Shown here: piece by piece, positions 33,835 through 42,593 of the stretch
Position numbering within the stretch: position 1 is the stretch's first letter
Layout of the letters: every line of letters starts with the position of its first letter
NCBI GenBank assembly: GCA_903862425.1
Contig: CAIOYC010000009.1
Location: 496,001 to 560,000 of the forward strand
Length of the DNA: 64,000 bases
Direction: 5' to 3'
Source of the DNA: an uncultured Caulobacterales bacterium
Lineage (GTDB): Bacteria > Pseudomonadota > Alphaproteobacteria > Caulobacterales > Caulobacteraceae
Program-made: the position numbers and the translations under genes
The notes under the pieces: model-generated
What the model was told of the DNA's origin: nothing
What the model saw: the letters and a program-made list of their open reading frames with translations, nothing else
Databases searched by the model: none

Positions 33835-36474
33835 TCAGCGTCCGTCATAGGCCTTGGTGCCCGGCGCGAGACTAGTGCCCAATGTGGTCAAGGTGAGGCG
33901 GAAGGTCACCGCATCAGATGTACCGATCACCGTGCTGTAGGTCTCGTCGTGGGTGTAAAGAATATCCAGTCTTACGCACTCGTCTTGATAGAAAACGCCG
34001 AGCTGCGCCATGGGCCAGATGCGCGTCTGAAGGTCGCGGTTCAGGTTGGCGAGCACGCCCCAGTGTTTTGTGACGAAGGTTGAAGCGTTCATCTCGGCGC
34101 TCTGAACCTTGCCGACGACTGTCGAGCCGTTGATGACCATGCCGCCATAGGGCGAGATACATGTGGCCGTCACGCACTGGATCTGCGAGACGCCGTTCTC
34201 ATCATAGCGGTAGCGCAGACTTAAGCTGGAGCGCCCGATGGACAGGTTGACGCCCGCCTCCTCGCGGTGGACCTTCCAGGTGTCGGCGTCGCTGCGGGCT
34301 CGGTTGAAGAAGGACAGGCCCGGGATGGGCGTAATGGTGATCGCGGTGATCCAGTCCGACGATTTGCCCTGCAGACCCGAAACCGCGCTGAAGACGAGGT
34401 CCGGCTGATCGCGAAACACACGACCGATCAGCAAGCTGGCGCTGCGTCCACCGCTGAAGTCCGCTGTTGCGCGTCCGCCGACATTGATGCGCGCACCGCC
34501 CTCGTAAAGGTCGTAGCCTGGGAAGCGATGGGTGCTGAACAGGTTGGTTTCGTCGAGCTCGAACGATGCGGAGTCTTCGTTCGGAATATTGGTATTCAGC
34601 TTCACGTTCGGCGAAACGGCCGCCTGAACGAGAGGCTCAAGAACAATCGACCCTTTGCCGATCGGCTTGAAGAACGGCCAGGATGCGTCGAAGCCCAACG
34701 TGCCGGTGGCGCGGGTCACCGTGCTGTCGGCCTTGGTGAGAGTGGCGTAGTTCACGCCGCTGCTCAGTACGCCGGAGCCGATGGCGTAGGCGTCCCCGCG
34801 TCCCTCGACGAAGGGCGAAACGCGGATGCCGTTGGTGAACGTGATGTCCGTGCGCCAGTCCGCCTCGGCAGTGGCGCGGGCGCTGTCCTTGTAGGTCAAT
34901 GAGGGGGCGTTGGTGGGGCGTACCGGAGCATAGGTGATCGGCGGCGTTCCCGCCACGGTGGTAGAGCCGAAGGGCTGCGGCCCCGCCGGGTTGATGCCGC
35001 TCGGATCGGCCACGGCGATGACGGTGTTGGAGCGGTTCAACACCACGGCGGTGGCGAGCACATTGAGCCGCCCGCCGAGGATCAGGTCCCGCGGATTGTA
35101 GCGCGCCTCGATCATGGGGCCGACGAAGGGGAAGGCCGAATTGGTGTCGGAGCGCTGGACGAAGCGGCTGGTCACGCCGTTGTTCGTCGTGTCGGTGATC
35201 GAGGCGCGGATCGACTCGTAATCCAGCGCCGCGATGGAGAAGTAGGACTGACTGTCCTGACGCTGCACATAGAGCTGGCTGACGAGCCGATCGGTGTCGG
35301 TCTTGAACGGTCCGCGATCCTGGAAGATCTGCCGCACGCCGTAACGGGCGAAGAAGGTCGGGTCGGTCACCTGTTCGGCGCCGAAGCCGATGGTGACGCG
35401 CGGATCGATCTGCCAGGATCCCTTGGCGAGGATGTAGCTACGGTTGGTGCTGTCGCCGAAGGTCCCGTGGCTGTCGAACAGCTTGCCGTAGGTATAGCCC
35501 GTGCGGATATCCAGAAGGCCGGAATAGAACTGCTGCCGATAGCGCAGGTTCAGCAACGGACTTACCGCCGTGTTGAGCTGCGGATCGACGATCAGCTCCG
35601 AGGAAGGAGACAGGGCGAACAGATAGGGCTGCTCATAGCTGAGGCCGCGCCGCTTGGAATACTGGATCTTGGGCGTCAGGAAACCGGATCGCCGGTCTAT
35701 GGTCGGGTCGGCGTGCCAGAAGAAGGGCAGGGCCATGACCGGCACGCCCTTCACCCGGATGATGGCATGGCGATAATAGACCACGCCGTGATCGTGATCC
35801 TGGGTGATCTGCTCCGCCTGGATGGAGAAGGTGGGCTCCTTGCCCGACCCGTCCTTGCGGCAGATATCGCAGGGCGTGTAGCGCGCGTCGCGCAGCACGT
35901 TCACCGACTCGTTGCGGTGGATGGCCGAGTTGGCGACGATGGTGACATTGTCCTGCAGCCGGGCCGAGAAGCCCAAGGCCACGCCGGCGCGGAACTGGTC
36001 GTCCAGCTCCATCTCGTTCGCATAGGAGATCGTCCCGTCGGCCTGGACGATGACGATGTGGCCATAGGCGTGGGTGGCGCCGGTCGTGGAGTTGTAGATT
36101 ACCTTGTCGGCGCGCAGCGTGCGGCCCTGATAGCGCACCTCCACGTGGCCCTCGCCCGTGACCAGGCTGTTGGCCCGGTCGTCCACCATGCTGTCGGCTT
36201 CGACATACACATCGCGCGTGCCGAGGCCGTCATCCGGCGGCGTCGTCGTCGGCTTGGTCACCTTGAAGGGGTCGTTGGTGGTCGGCGTCGCCGGGTGGTG
36301 CGGCTTGGCCAGGGCGGCCGGAGCCACGCCCATGAACAGCGCGGCGGAGAGCGCAATGGCGCCCGCTTGCCTCACACCCAGGTGGATGGCGCACCCCGCT
36401 CGGCGCATGGTGAGATCGTCCTCCCCGCGGCGTGGCCCCAACGCCCGATCCGCCCTAATCGACTGGCTCGCCAT
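33835..36474 (-). CDS. lptD: LPS-assembly protein LptD
   Basis: An 879-residue outer-membrane translocon that inserts lipopolysaccharide with LptE. After an Arg-rich leader and signal peptide (IALSAALFMGVAPAALA, about residues 39-55) there is an OstA/LptA-like jellyroll domain. This contains VYVEADSMVDDRANSLVTGEGHVEVRYQGRTLRAD-type strands. A large beta-barrel with the LptD core RSGFLTPKIQYSKRRGLSYEQPYLFAL and cysteines CDIC follows. The start is uncertain: the ATG at 36474 gives a long n-region, and the ATG at 36408 would give a conventional signal peptide. It lies six bases after lptG. Confidence 0.95.
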   Translation of the reverse strand: MASQSIRADRALGPRRGEDDLTMRRAGCAIHLGVRQAGAIALSAALFMGVAPAALAKPHHPATPTTNDPFKVTKPTTTPPDDGLGTRDVYVEADSMVDDRANSLVTGEGHVEVRYQGRTLRADKVIYNSTTGATHAYGHIVIVQADGTISYANEMELDDQFRAGVALGFSARLQDNVTIVANSAIHRNESVNVLRDARYTPCDICRKDGSGKEPTFSIQAEQITQDHDHGVVYYRHAIIRVKGVPVMALPFFWHADPTIDRRSGFLTPKIQYSKRRGLSYEQPYLFALSPSSELIVDPQLNTAVSPLLNLRYRQQFYSGLLDIRTGYTYGKLFDSHGTFGDSTNRSYILAKGSWQIDPRVTIGFGAEQVTDPTFFARYGVRQIFQDRGPFKTDTDRLVSQLYVQRQDSQSYFSIAALDYESIRASITDTTNNGVTSRFVQRSDTNSAFPFVGPMIEARYNPRDLILGGRLNVLATAVVLNRSNTVIAVADPSGINPAGPQPFGSTTVAGTPPITYAPVRPTNAPSLTYKDSARATAEADWRTDITFTNGIRVSPFVEGRGDAYAIGSGVLSSGVNYATLTKADSTVTRATGTLGFDASWPFFKPIGKGSIVLEPLVQAAVSPNVKLNTNIPNEDSASFELDETNLFSTHRFPGYDLYEGGARINVGGRATADFSGGRSASLLIGRVFRDQPDLVFSAVSGLQGKSSDWITAITITPIPGLSFFNRARSDADTWKVHREEAGVNLSIGRSSLSLRYRYDENGVSQIQCVTATCISPYGGMVINGSTVVGKVQSAEMNASTFVTKHWGVLANLNRDLQTRIWPMAQLGVFYQDECVRLDILYTHDETYSTVIGTSDAVTFRLTLTTLGTSLAPGTKAYDGR

Positions 36475-36479
36475 GCCGG

Positions 36480-37583
36480 TCAACCGTCTTCGGTGAAGCA
36501 AAGCAGGGTGATGCCCACGAGCAACGCCATGGCGGGCGGCGCCCAGGCGGCGATCGACGGCGGCAGCACGTCGGATTTGCCCAGCGCACTGCACAACTGA
36601 TTGAAGAAGAAGAAGACAAAGCCCAGCGCCACGCCCGATCCAGCGAACCGCGCCATGCCGCCCAACCGCAGCAGGCGGAGCGAAAAGGCAGCCGCCAGAA
36701 CCGACATGGCGGCGTACATCAGCGGCGTCGCCAGAAGCTGCTGGAGCTGCAGACGGTAGGTGGTGGCGGATATGCCCGCCGCCTCCGTGCGCACGATCAT
36801 GCCCGGCAGCGACCAGAACGGTACGGCCGCCGCGGTGGAGAACCGCTGCAGGGCGTTGCGCTCGCTGAGATCGGACCGCAGCTCCAGCGTCGAAGACCCG
36901 GAACCGAGGGAGCCCGGCGAGTAGGATTTCACCCCGGTCAGCGTCCAGATGTTCTTGCGCAGCACGGCATCGGCCGCCTCGAACCGCTCCACGAACTGAA
37001 GCTGTCCGTCTGGAAGCACATTGTTGATGAACAGGGTGACGCCTTTCAGGTGCACCCCCGGGCCGATATTCGCCTTGGCTCGGAAGATGATTTGGCGGTG
37101 TTTGTCGCCCTGCCGCAGCCAGACCAGCTTGTCGGTGTTCGAGACGGGGCCTTCGAGAAGCTGGGTCTTGAGCCGCTCGAACTGGCCGTTCATTTCCGAG
37201 GCGATGGGATTGAAGGCCGCGACGGTCAGCACGCCCACCAAGGCGGCGGCGATGGCGGCGGGCGTTACGAACCGCCAGGCGGAGACGCCGGCGGCGCGAA
37301 GCGCGATGAGCTCGCTGCGCCGGTTCAGGTTCATGAAGGCGGTCAGCACGCCGAACAGGAACGCGAAGGGCATGACCAGGATGATCACGCCAGGCGACTG
37401 GAGCAGGGCCAGACCGAACAACTCCCCGGCGGATATGTCGCCGGCGCGGATGCTGGTTGACCGGCTGAGCTCCACGAAGTTGATCAGCACGATCACCGAG
37501 CTCAGCACCAGAAGCGCGACGCCGACGCCGAACAGGGTCCGGCTGGTGACGTAGCGAGTGACCTGGGTTCCAAAGAGCCGCAT
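36480..37583 (-). CDS. lptG: LPS export permease LptG
   Basis: A 367-residue inner-membrane permease of the LptB2FG transporter that extracts LPS. Six membrane segments (three at each end) surround a periplasmic beta-jellyroll of about 170 residues. The motif VMPFAFLFGVLTAFMNLNRRSELIALRAAGVSAWRF is the YjgP/YjgQ coupling region for LptB. Its start overlaps the lptF stop by one base. lptB is not in the window. Confidence 0.94.
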   Translation of the reverse strand: MRLFGTQVTRYVTSRTLFGVGVALLVLSSVIVLINFVELSRSTSIRAGDISAGELFGLALLQSPGVIILVMPFAFLFGVLTAFMNLNRRSELIALRAAGVSAWRFVTPAAIAAALVGVLTVAAFNPIASEMNGQFERLKTQLLEGPVSNTDKLVWLRQGDKHRQIIFRAKANIGPGVHLKGVTLFINNVLPDGQLQFVERFEAADAVLRKNIWTLTGVKSYSPGSLGSGSSTLELRSDLSERNALQRFSTAAAVPFWSLPGMIVRTEAAGISATTYRLQLQQLLATPLMYAAMSVLAAAFSLRLLRLGGMARFAGSGVALGFVFFFFNQLCSALGKSDVLPPSIAAWAPPAMALLVGITLLCFTEDG

Positions 37584-38719
37584 CAGGCGGCGCCCGCGAT
37601 CGGCGCGAGGGTCTTCAGGGCGACCGGCGCGTTGATGCGTGCACTCGTGCGGAAAAGAATCCGGAACGTGACCAGGATCGGGATCAGCGGCACGAGATAC
37701 TGCAGGAAGTTAAGCCCGGCGTTGGCGGTGCAGGCCGCCTGGGCGCCGAAGCCCAGAACGCGCACGGTCAGGGTCACACCGATGACGATGGCGATCCGCC
37801 GGCCATAGCCGGTTCGGCTGAAGGCGCCGCCGAGCACACCGGTCAGAGCCAGCATCACCACGGCGATGTCGTAGAGCGGCGCGGCCAGGCGGCCGTGCGC
37901 TTCGGCCAGGAACTTCTTCCTGTTCCGCTTCTCTTCCGGCTGGGTCAGGTCCGGCTTCAACAGTTCGTGCAGGTAGCGGTCCGACGCCTTGTAGAAGACA
38001 GTGTCGTCGGCGCTCACATAGGCGGAAAGGTCGAACACATACTCCTGGAAGGTCAGGTAGTTGAGGTTGCCGTCCTTCGAGAGCGCCTGGTTGGAGCCTT
38101 CGTGCAGGATCATGGCGGGCTTGCCATCGCGCACGACGATATTGCCGGTGCGGGCGTTAAAGGTGCTTGAGGAACCATCGTCCTTCATCTGGTCGATGAA
38201 GATGTTGTTCAATGCGCCGGAGCGGTCGCTGGATTGCGCATAGACCGTGAGGCCCTTGCCCGGTTGGGTGAAGGTCCCTTCGCGGACGAGGCTGGTGACG
38301 AGGTCGGTCTTGACCCGAAACAGCTCGTCCTGCCGCAGTCGCTGGCACCAGGGCGCGATCCACAGATTCAGCACCACGGTGAAGATCGCCATCAGGACGG
38401 CCAAGCGCAGGAATGGCGACACCACGCGCCAGCGGCTGGCCCCGCCGGCGAAGCAGACCACGATCTCCTGTTCCGTATGCAGCCGGTTCAGGGTGATCAG
38501 GGCCGCCACGAACAGGGCGATGGGCAGGACGATGGCCAAGAGTTGCGGCATCGACAGCAGCACGATCTTGGTGAACACCGCCGCCGACTGGTGCTGATCG
38601 ACGATGATGTCGAGGGTCTGCAGCGTCTGGCTCAGCAGGGCCACCAGCGCAAGCGCCAGGGTGGTGGCGAGCGTCGGGCCCAGCAGCTGGCGAAAGAGAT
38701 AGCGTTCGATCAGTCGCAT
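37583..38719 (-). CDS. lptF: LPS export permease LptF
   Basis: A 378-residue partner of LptG with the same topology. The coupling region is LFVAALITLNRLHTEQEIVVCFAGGASRWR (near 62-92). The periplasmic domain contains FTQPGKGLTVYAQSSDRSGALNNIFI. It is the first gene of the minus-strand operon lptF-lptG-lptD-surA-pdxA-rsmA, which groups LPS export, its outer-membrane assembly factor and that factor's chaperone. The promoter region is shared with divergent pepA and carries a 16-base tandem repeat. Confidence 0.94.
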   Translation of the reverse strand: MRLIERYLFRQLLGPTLATTLALALVALLSQTLQTLDIIVDQHQSAAVFTKIVLLSMPQLLAIVLPIALFVAALITLNRLHTEQEIVVCFAGGASRWRVVSPFLRLAVLMAIFTVVLNLWIAPWCQRLRQDELFRVKTDLVTSLVREGTFTQPGKGLTVYAQSSDRSGALNNIFIDQMKDDGSSSTFNARTGNIVVRDGKPAMILHEGSNQALSKDGNLNYLTFQEYVFDLSAYVSADDTVFYKASDRYLHELLKPDLTQPEEKRNRKKFLAEAHGRLAAPLYDIAVVMLALTGVLGGAFSRTGYGRRIAIVIGVTLTVRVLGFGAQAACTANAGLNFLQYLVPLIPILVTFRILFRTSARINAPVALKTLAPIAGAA

Positions 38720-38755
38720 GAAGTCAGGGGGCGAACCGCGTCCAGGAGCTGTTGA

Positions 38756-38787
38756 GCCAGAATCAATCGAAGCCAGAATCTATCGAA
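38756..38787. repeat. 16-base tandem repeat in the lptF/pepA promoter region
   Basis: GCCAGAATCAATCGAA is followed directly by GCCAGAATCTATCGAA, differing in one base. Each unit contains GAATC, a GANTC site methylated by CcrM in Caulobacterales. The spacing suggests two binding sites on adjacent helix turns. Confidence 0.75.
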
Positions 38788-38891
38788 GGATGACCCAGCG
38801 GGCTGACCCTTCTATACGCGAGGCTTCGCGCGCTACAACCGCGCCCATCACTTAAGTCCTGGGCGTGCCCGCCCTGCCAGGAGTCTGTTCA

Positions 38892-40379
38892 ATGAAGATC
38901 GAGTTCATCCCCGCGTCGAGCGTCTCGGAGGCGCCGGGCGCCGTCGCCGTCTTGGCGCTGGAAGAGGGCGTGCTGTCCTTCGCGGCGGAGGAGCTCGACC
39001 AGGTGACAGGCGGCGCGGTTCGCCGCGCCATCGCCGCCTCGCGCTTCAAGGGTAAGCCGGGACAGACCCTCGACCTTCTGGCGGCTGGCGGCATCATAGC
39101 GGGCCGGGCGCTGATCGTCGGCGGCGGCGCCGCCGCCGAATTCACCGGCGAAGCGGCCGAGAGCTTCGCCGCCCATGCCTATCAGGCGCTGAAGATGTCG
39201 GGCGCCGAGCAGGTCTCCTTGATGCTTCCGGGCGCCACGGCCGACCAGGCGGCCCAGGCCGCTTTCGGCGCCCGCCTCGCCGCCTACCGTTTCGACCGCT
39301 ATCGCACCAAGGATACTGAGGACAAGAAGCCCTCGGTCCAGCGCTTCACCATCGTCTGCGACGATCCGAAGGCCGCCAAGAAGGCGTCGGCGATGTGGGG
39401 GGCCCTGGCTGATGGCGTGGAGTTCACCCGCGATCTCGTCTCCGAGCCCGCCAACATCCTCTACCCGGAGGAGTTCGCCAAGCGTGTGAAGAAACTGGAG
39501 AAGCTCGGACTCGAGGTCGAGATCCTGGGCGAGAAGGAGATGAAGAAGCTCGGCATGGGCTCGCTGCTCGGCGTCGGCCAGGGCTCGCGCCGCGAAAGCC
39601 AGCTGGTGGTCTGCCAGTGGAAGGGCGCGAAGGACAAGGACGAGCAGCCCATCGCCTTCGTCGGCAAGGGCGTCACCTTCGACACCGGCGGCATCTCCAT
39701 CAAGCCCGCGGGCGGCATGGAGGACATGAAGTGGGACATGGGCGGGGCGGGCGCCGTCGCCGGCCTGATGTGCGCGCTGGCCGGTCGCAAGGCCAAGGCC
39801 AATGTGATCGGCATCCTGGGCCTCGTGGAGAACATGCCCGACGGCAACGCCCAGCGTCCCGGCGATATCGTCACCTCCATGTCCGGCCAGACCATCGAGG
39901 TGATCAATACCGACGCGGAAGGGCGCCTCGTTCTGGCCGACGCGCTCTGGTACTGCCAGGACCGGTTCAAGCCCAAGTTCATGGTCGATCTGGCGACCCT
40001 GACCGGCGCCATCATCGTCGCGCTCGGCAACGACATGGCCGCCGTCTACTCCACCGATGACACGCTGGCCGACAATCTGCTGGCCGCCTCCAAGGCCGAG
40101 AACGAGGGCCTGTGGCGCATGCCGTTGCCTCCGGCCTACGACAAGCTGCTGGATACCGCGGCGGCGGACATGAAGAACATCACCGGCGTCAGCGGCGGCG
40201 GCTCGATCACCGCGGCGCTGTTTCTGAAGCGCTTCGTCAATGACGTGCCCTGGGCTCACCTCGACATCGCCGGGGTGGCCTGGCGCAAGGGTTCGACCAA
40301 TCCGACCGTGCCGGGCGGCGGTGTCGGCTATGGCGTGCGTCTGCTGAACCGGCTGGTTGCGGATAACTACGAAGGCTGA
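38892..40379 (+). CDS. pepA: Leucyl aminopeptidase (M17)
   Basis: A 495-residue cytoplasmic two-metal aminopeptidase releasing N-terminal residues from peptides. The metal and catalytic residues are in VGKGVTFDTGGISIKP (near 260) and the M17 signature NTDAEGRLVLAD (near 345), with LVENMPDGNAQRPGDI between. The ATG at 38892 is preferred; an in-frame start nine codons upstream has no family support. Its stop overlaps the holC start (TGATG), an arrangement common in proteobacteria. Confidence 0.96.
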   Translation: MKIEFIPASSVSEAPGAVAVLALEEGVLSFAAEELDQVTGGAVRRAIAASRFKGKPGQTLDLLAAGGIIAGRALIVGGGAAAEFTGEAAESFAAHAYQALKMSGAEQVSLMLPGATADQAAQAAFGARLAAYRFDRYRTKDTEDKKPSVQRFTIVCDDPKAAKKASAMWGALADGVEFTRDLVSEPANILYPEEFAKRVKKLEKLGLEVEILGEKEMKKLGMGSLLGVGQGSRRESQLVVCQWKGAKDKDEQPIAFVGKGVTFDTGGISIKPAGGMEDMKWDMGGAGAVAGLMCALAGRKAKANVIGILGLVENMPDGNAQRPGDIVTSMSGQTIEVINTDAEGRLVLADALWYCQDRFKPKFMVDLATLTGAIIVALGNDMAAVYSTDDTLADNLLAASKAENEGLWRMPLPPAYDKLLDTAAADMKNITGVSGGGSITAALFLKRFVNDVPWAHLDIAGVAWRKGSTNPTVPGGGVGYGVRLLNRLVADNYEG

Positions 40380-40837
40380 TGGCGGAGATCGGCGGCGAGA
40401 TCTGGTTCTACCATCTCGAGCGCTCCGGCCTCGAGGCGGTGCTGGCCGATCTGCTCCAGCGCACCTTGCAGCGGGGGTGGCGGGCGGTGGTGCGCTCGCC
40501 CGATCCCCAGCGCCTCGGCCAGCTGGACGAAGCGCTGTGGACCTTTCGTGACGACAGCTTCCTGCCGCACGGACGGGACGACGAGCCCATGCCGGAGCGC
40601 CAGCCGATCCTGCTGTCCAGCGGAGAGGCGCGCCTCAACGATGCCAACGCCCTCTTCCTCATCGACGGGGCGGAGTTGGGTTCGCTCGCGGGGTACGAGA
40701 GGCGTCTTTACCTTTTCGACGGACAGGACGAGGCTCAACTGTCGCTAGCCCGTAACCGCTGGCGGGAGGCCAAGGGAACGGGCGCGGTCGTTTCCTACTG
40801 GAAGCAGACCGACCGCGGCTGGGAGAAGCAGGCATGA
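40379..40837 (+). CDS. holC: DNA polymerase III chi subunit
   Basis: A 152-residue chi subunit that links the clamp loader to single-strand-binding protein. It contains IWFYHLERSGLEAVLADLLQRTLQRGWRAVVR, the LDEALWTFRDDSFLPHG motif and VVSYWKQTDRGWEKQA near the end. It lies between pepA and the first I78-like lipoprotein gene and overlaps both (by one and four bases). Confidence 0.94.
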   Translation: MAEIGGEIWFYHLERSGLEAVLADLLQRTLQRGWRAVVRSPDPQRLGQLDEALWTFRDDSFLPHGRDDEPMPERQPILLSSGEARLNDANALFLIDGAELGSLAGYERRLYLFDGQDEAQLSLARNRWREAKGTGAVVSYWKQTDRGWEKQA

Positions 40838-41145
40838 AGCGGGTTTTCGCCGTACTGGCGCTGGCGGGAGCGCTTGGTGGGTGCGATCCGTACTACTATC
40901 ATGCCACCCCCTCGCCGCCGCCGCCCGCGCCGCCTGTTCCGCGCCATCCGCCGATGGACGCCTGCGGGGCGGCGCAACTGCAATACCTGATCGGACGCCC
41001 AGCCTCGGACATCCCAAGCTATGGCCGACACGAGGTGCGGGTGATGGGGCAGGGCGGTTTCTACGACGACGGCTATCGCGCCGAGCGTTTGACGGTCATC
41101 TATGACGAGGCCACGGGCCGGATCACACGAGTACGCTGCGGATGA
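40834..41145 (+). CDS. I78-like lipoprotein 1
   Basis: A 103-residue lipoprotein: lipobox LGGC with the cysteine at residue 17, then Asp, then a Pro-rich linker (SPPPPAPPVP). A small domain DACGAAQLQYLIGR ... ERLTVIYDEATGRITRVRCG follows. The C-x-A-xx-Q-xx-IG start and V-x-CG end match peptidase-inhibitor family I78, though the central VTMDYRPDRLN segment is degenerate (YRAERLTVIYD). It probably sits on a periplasmic membrane face and may restrain a serine protease. Its start overlaps holC (ATGA) and its stop overlaps the next gene (ATGA). Confidence 0.72.
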   Translation: MKRVFAVLALAGALGGCDPYYYHATPSPPPPAPPVPRHPPMDACGAAQLQYLIGRPASDIPSYGRHEVRVMGQGGFYDDGYRAERLTVIYDEATGRITRVRCG

Positions 41146-41474
41146 ACAAGCTTCTGATCGCCACCGCCGCCTTGGCCCTGCTGGGCTTGGCCGGCTGCGC
41201 CGAATATCTGGCCGTAGACAATGAGGGCCACACGACCGCCGCCCCGCCCAAGCCCTCCGAGACGCCTGTCCAGGTCAAGGGCGACCAATGCCATGCCGCC
41301 CAGTTCCAGTATCTGGTCGGCAAGCCGAAGAGCGAGGTTCCGGTCGCCACGGACCTGTCCAAGCGGCGCGTCTATTGCTCCACCTGCGCGGTGACCATGG
41401 ACTACAGCCCCGCCCGCCTGAATATCCTGTTCGACAAGGACACGGATGTGATCGTCGCGGTGAAGTGCGGCTAG
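41142..41474 (+). CDS. I78-like lipoprotein 2
   Basis: A 110-residue lipoprotein paralogous to its upstream neighbour: lipobox LAGC (cysteine at 19), linker, then QCHAAQFQYLVGK ... VTMDYSPARLNILFDKDTDVIVAVKCG, the full I78 core. The loop that in typical I78 inhibitors reads like RxxxPGxx before VTMDY is replaced by RRVYCSTCA, with a CxxC pair. This could form a disulphide or bind metal and alter the reactive loop. It is coupled to the first copy by a four-base overlap. Confidence 0.78.
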   Translation: MNKLLIATAALALLGLAGCAEYLAVDNEGHTTAAPPKPSETPVQVKGDQCHAAQFQYLVGKPKSEVPVATDLSKRRVYCSTCAVTMDYSPARLNILFDKDTDVIVAVKCG

Positions 41475-41496
41475 GCGGCATCGTACCGAGGCCTTC

Positions 41497-41946
41497 GTGA
41501 CGATCCTCTACATCGACGCCGACGCCTGTCCGGTGAAGGACGAGGTCTACCGGGTCGCCGAACGGTACGGGCTGCAGGTCTTCGTGGTGTCCAATAGCTG
41601 GATCCGCATCCCGCAGGATGCGCGCATCACCTCGGTGGTGGTGGACGCCGGGCCGGACGTGGCGGACGACTGGATCGCCGAGCGCGCCGGGCCGGGCGAC
41701 GTCGTCATCACCGCCGATATCCCGCTGGCCGACCGGTCGCTCAAGGCGGGCGCACAGGCGCTGCATCCCAACGGCCGGCCATTCACCCCCGACAGCATCG
41801 GCTCGGCCCTGACCTCGCGCAGCATCGGCGAGCACCTGCGCTCCATGGGCGAGGTGACCGGCGGTCCCAAACCCTTCGCCTCGTCCGACCGGTCCCGCTT
41901 TCTGCAGGCGCTCGACACGGCGGTGGTGAAGGCGCGGCGCCGGTGA
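41497..41946 (+). CDS. YaiI/YqxD (DUF188) family protein
   Basis: A 149-residue protein with the family opening ILYIDADACPVKDEVYRVAERY and the second motif VVDAGPDVADDWIAERAGPGDVVITADIPLADR. The fold is PIN-like, with conserved aspartates, and its biochemical role is unknown. The start is a GTG. Its stop overlaps the start of the GNAT gene (GTGA). Confidence 0.92.
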   Translation: MTILYIDADACPVKDEVYRVAERYGLQVFVVSNSWIRIPQDARITSVVVDAGPDVADDWIAERAGPGDVVITADIPLADRSLKAGAQALHPNGRPFTPDSIGSALTSRSIGEHLRSMGEVTGGPKPFASSDRSRFLQALDTAVVKARRR

Positions 41947-42593
41947 GCGATCTGGCGTCGCTGATGGCGCTGTGGGCGCGCGCCTGGGCGCTTTCCCGCG
42001 GCGTCGGGCCGCCAGAGCCAGTTGCGGGCGGCGGGTGGCGAACCGAGGTGGGCCTTCCGAACCAGCTCCGTCGTTTCATGTTCTGCGACTGTGCGCCGGA
42101 AGTGCTTCGGCCCCTCGCGAACTCGATCCACGAGCCCTTCGTCTTCCTCAAGGTCTGCACCGACGCGCCGACCCTGCGCGCCGCCCTGCCGCCCGTTTGG
42201 CAGGTACGCCAGCTCGGCTACATGATGGTGGACTATGCGCCGGTCAGGCCTGTGGCCGCGCCGGACGGCTATCGCCTGCGAACCTCCTTCGAGCCATGCC
42301 TCGTCCGTGTAGAGATCACCGCGCCGGACGGTGATCTGGCGGCGAGCGGCAGCGCCGTGCTGATGGACGGCGTCGCCGTCTACGACCGTATCCGGACCCA
42401 GGATGCCCACCAACGTCGGGGCCTCGGCCTAGCCATGATGGGGGCGTTGAAGATCGCCGCAGCTGAGGCCGGCGCCCAATACGGCGCCTTGTCGGCCACG
42501 ATGATGGGCCGCGAACTCTATCTCGCCCTCGGCTGGGAGGTGGTCAGCGACTATTCCACCGCCGCAAGTCCGGGGACGGAGCCCTTTCCCTAG
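41943..42593 (+). CDS. GNAT-family N-acetyltransferase
   Basis: A 216-residue protein. The C-terminal half carries the acetyl-CoA motif TQDAHQRRGLGLAMMGALKIAAAEAG (QxxGxG/A, near 160) and YLALGWEVV. The N-terminal half is divergent and may form a second GNAT-like lobe that sets substrate choice. The substrate is unknown. It is coupled to the DUF188 gene and convergent (four-base overlap) with the dioxygenase gene. Confidence 0.82.
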   Translation: MSDLASLMALWARAWALSRGVGPPEPVAGGGWRTEVGLPNQLRRFMFCDCAPEVLRPLANSIHEPFVFLKVCTDAPTLRAALPPVWQVRQLGYMMVDYAPVRPVAAPDGYRLRTSFEPCLVRVEITAPDGDLAASGSAVLMDGVAVYDRIRTQDAHQRRGLGLAMMGALKIAAAEAGAQYGALSATMMGRELYLALGWEVVSDYSTAASPGTEPFP

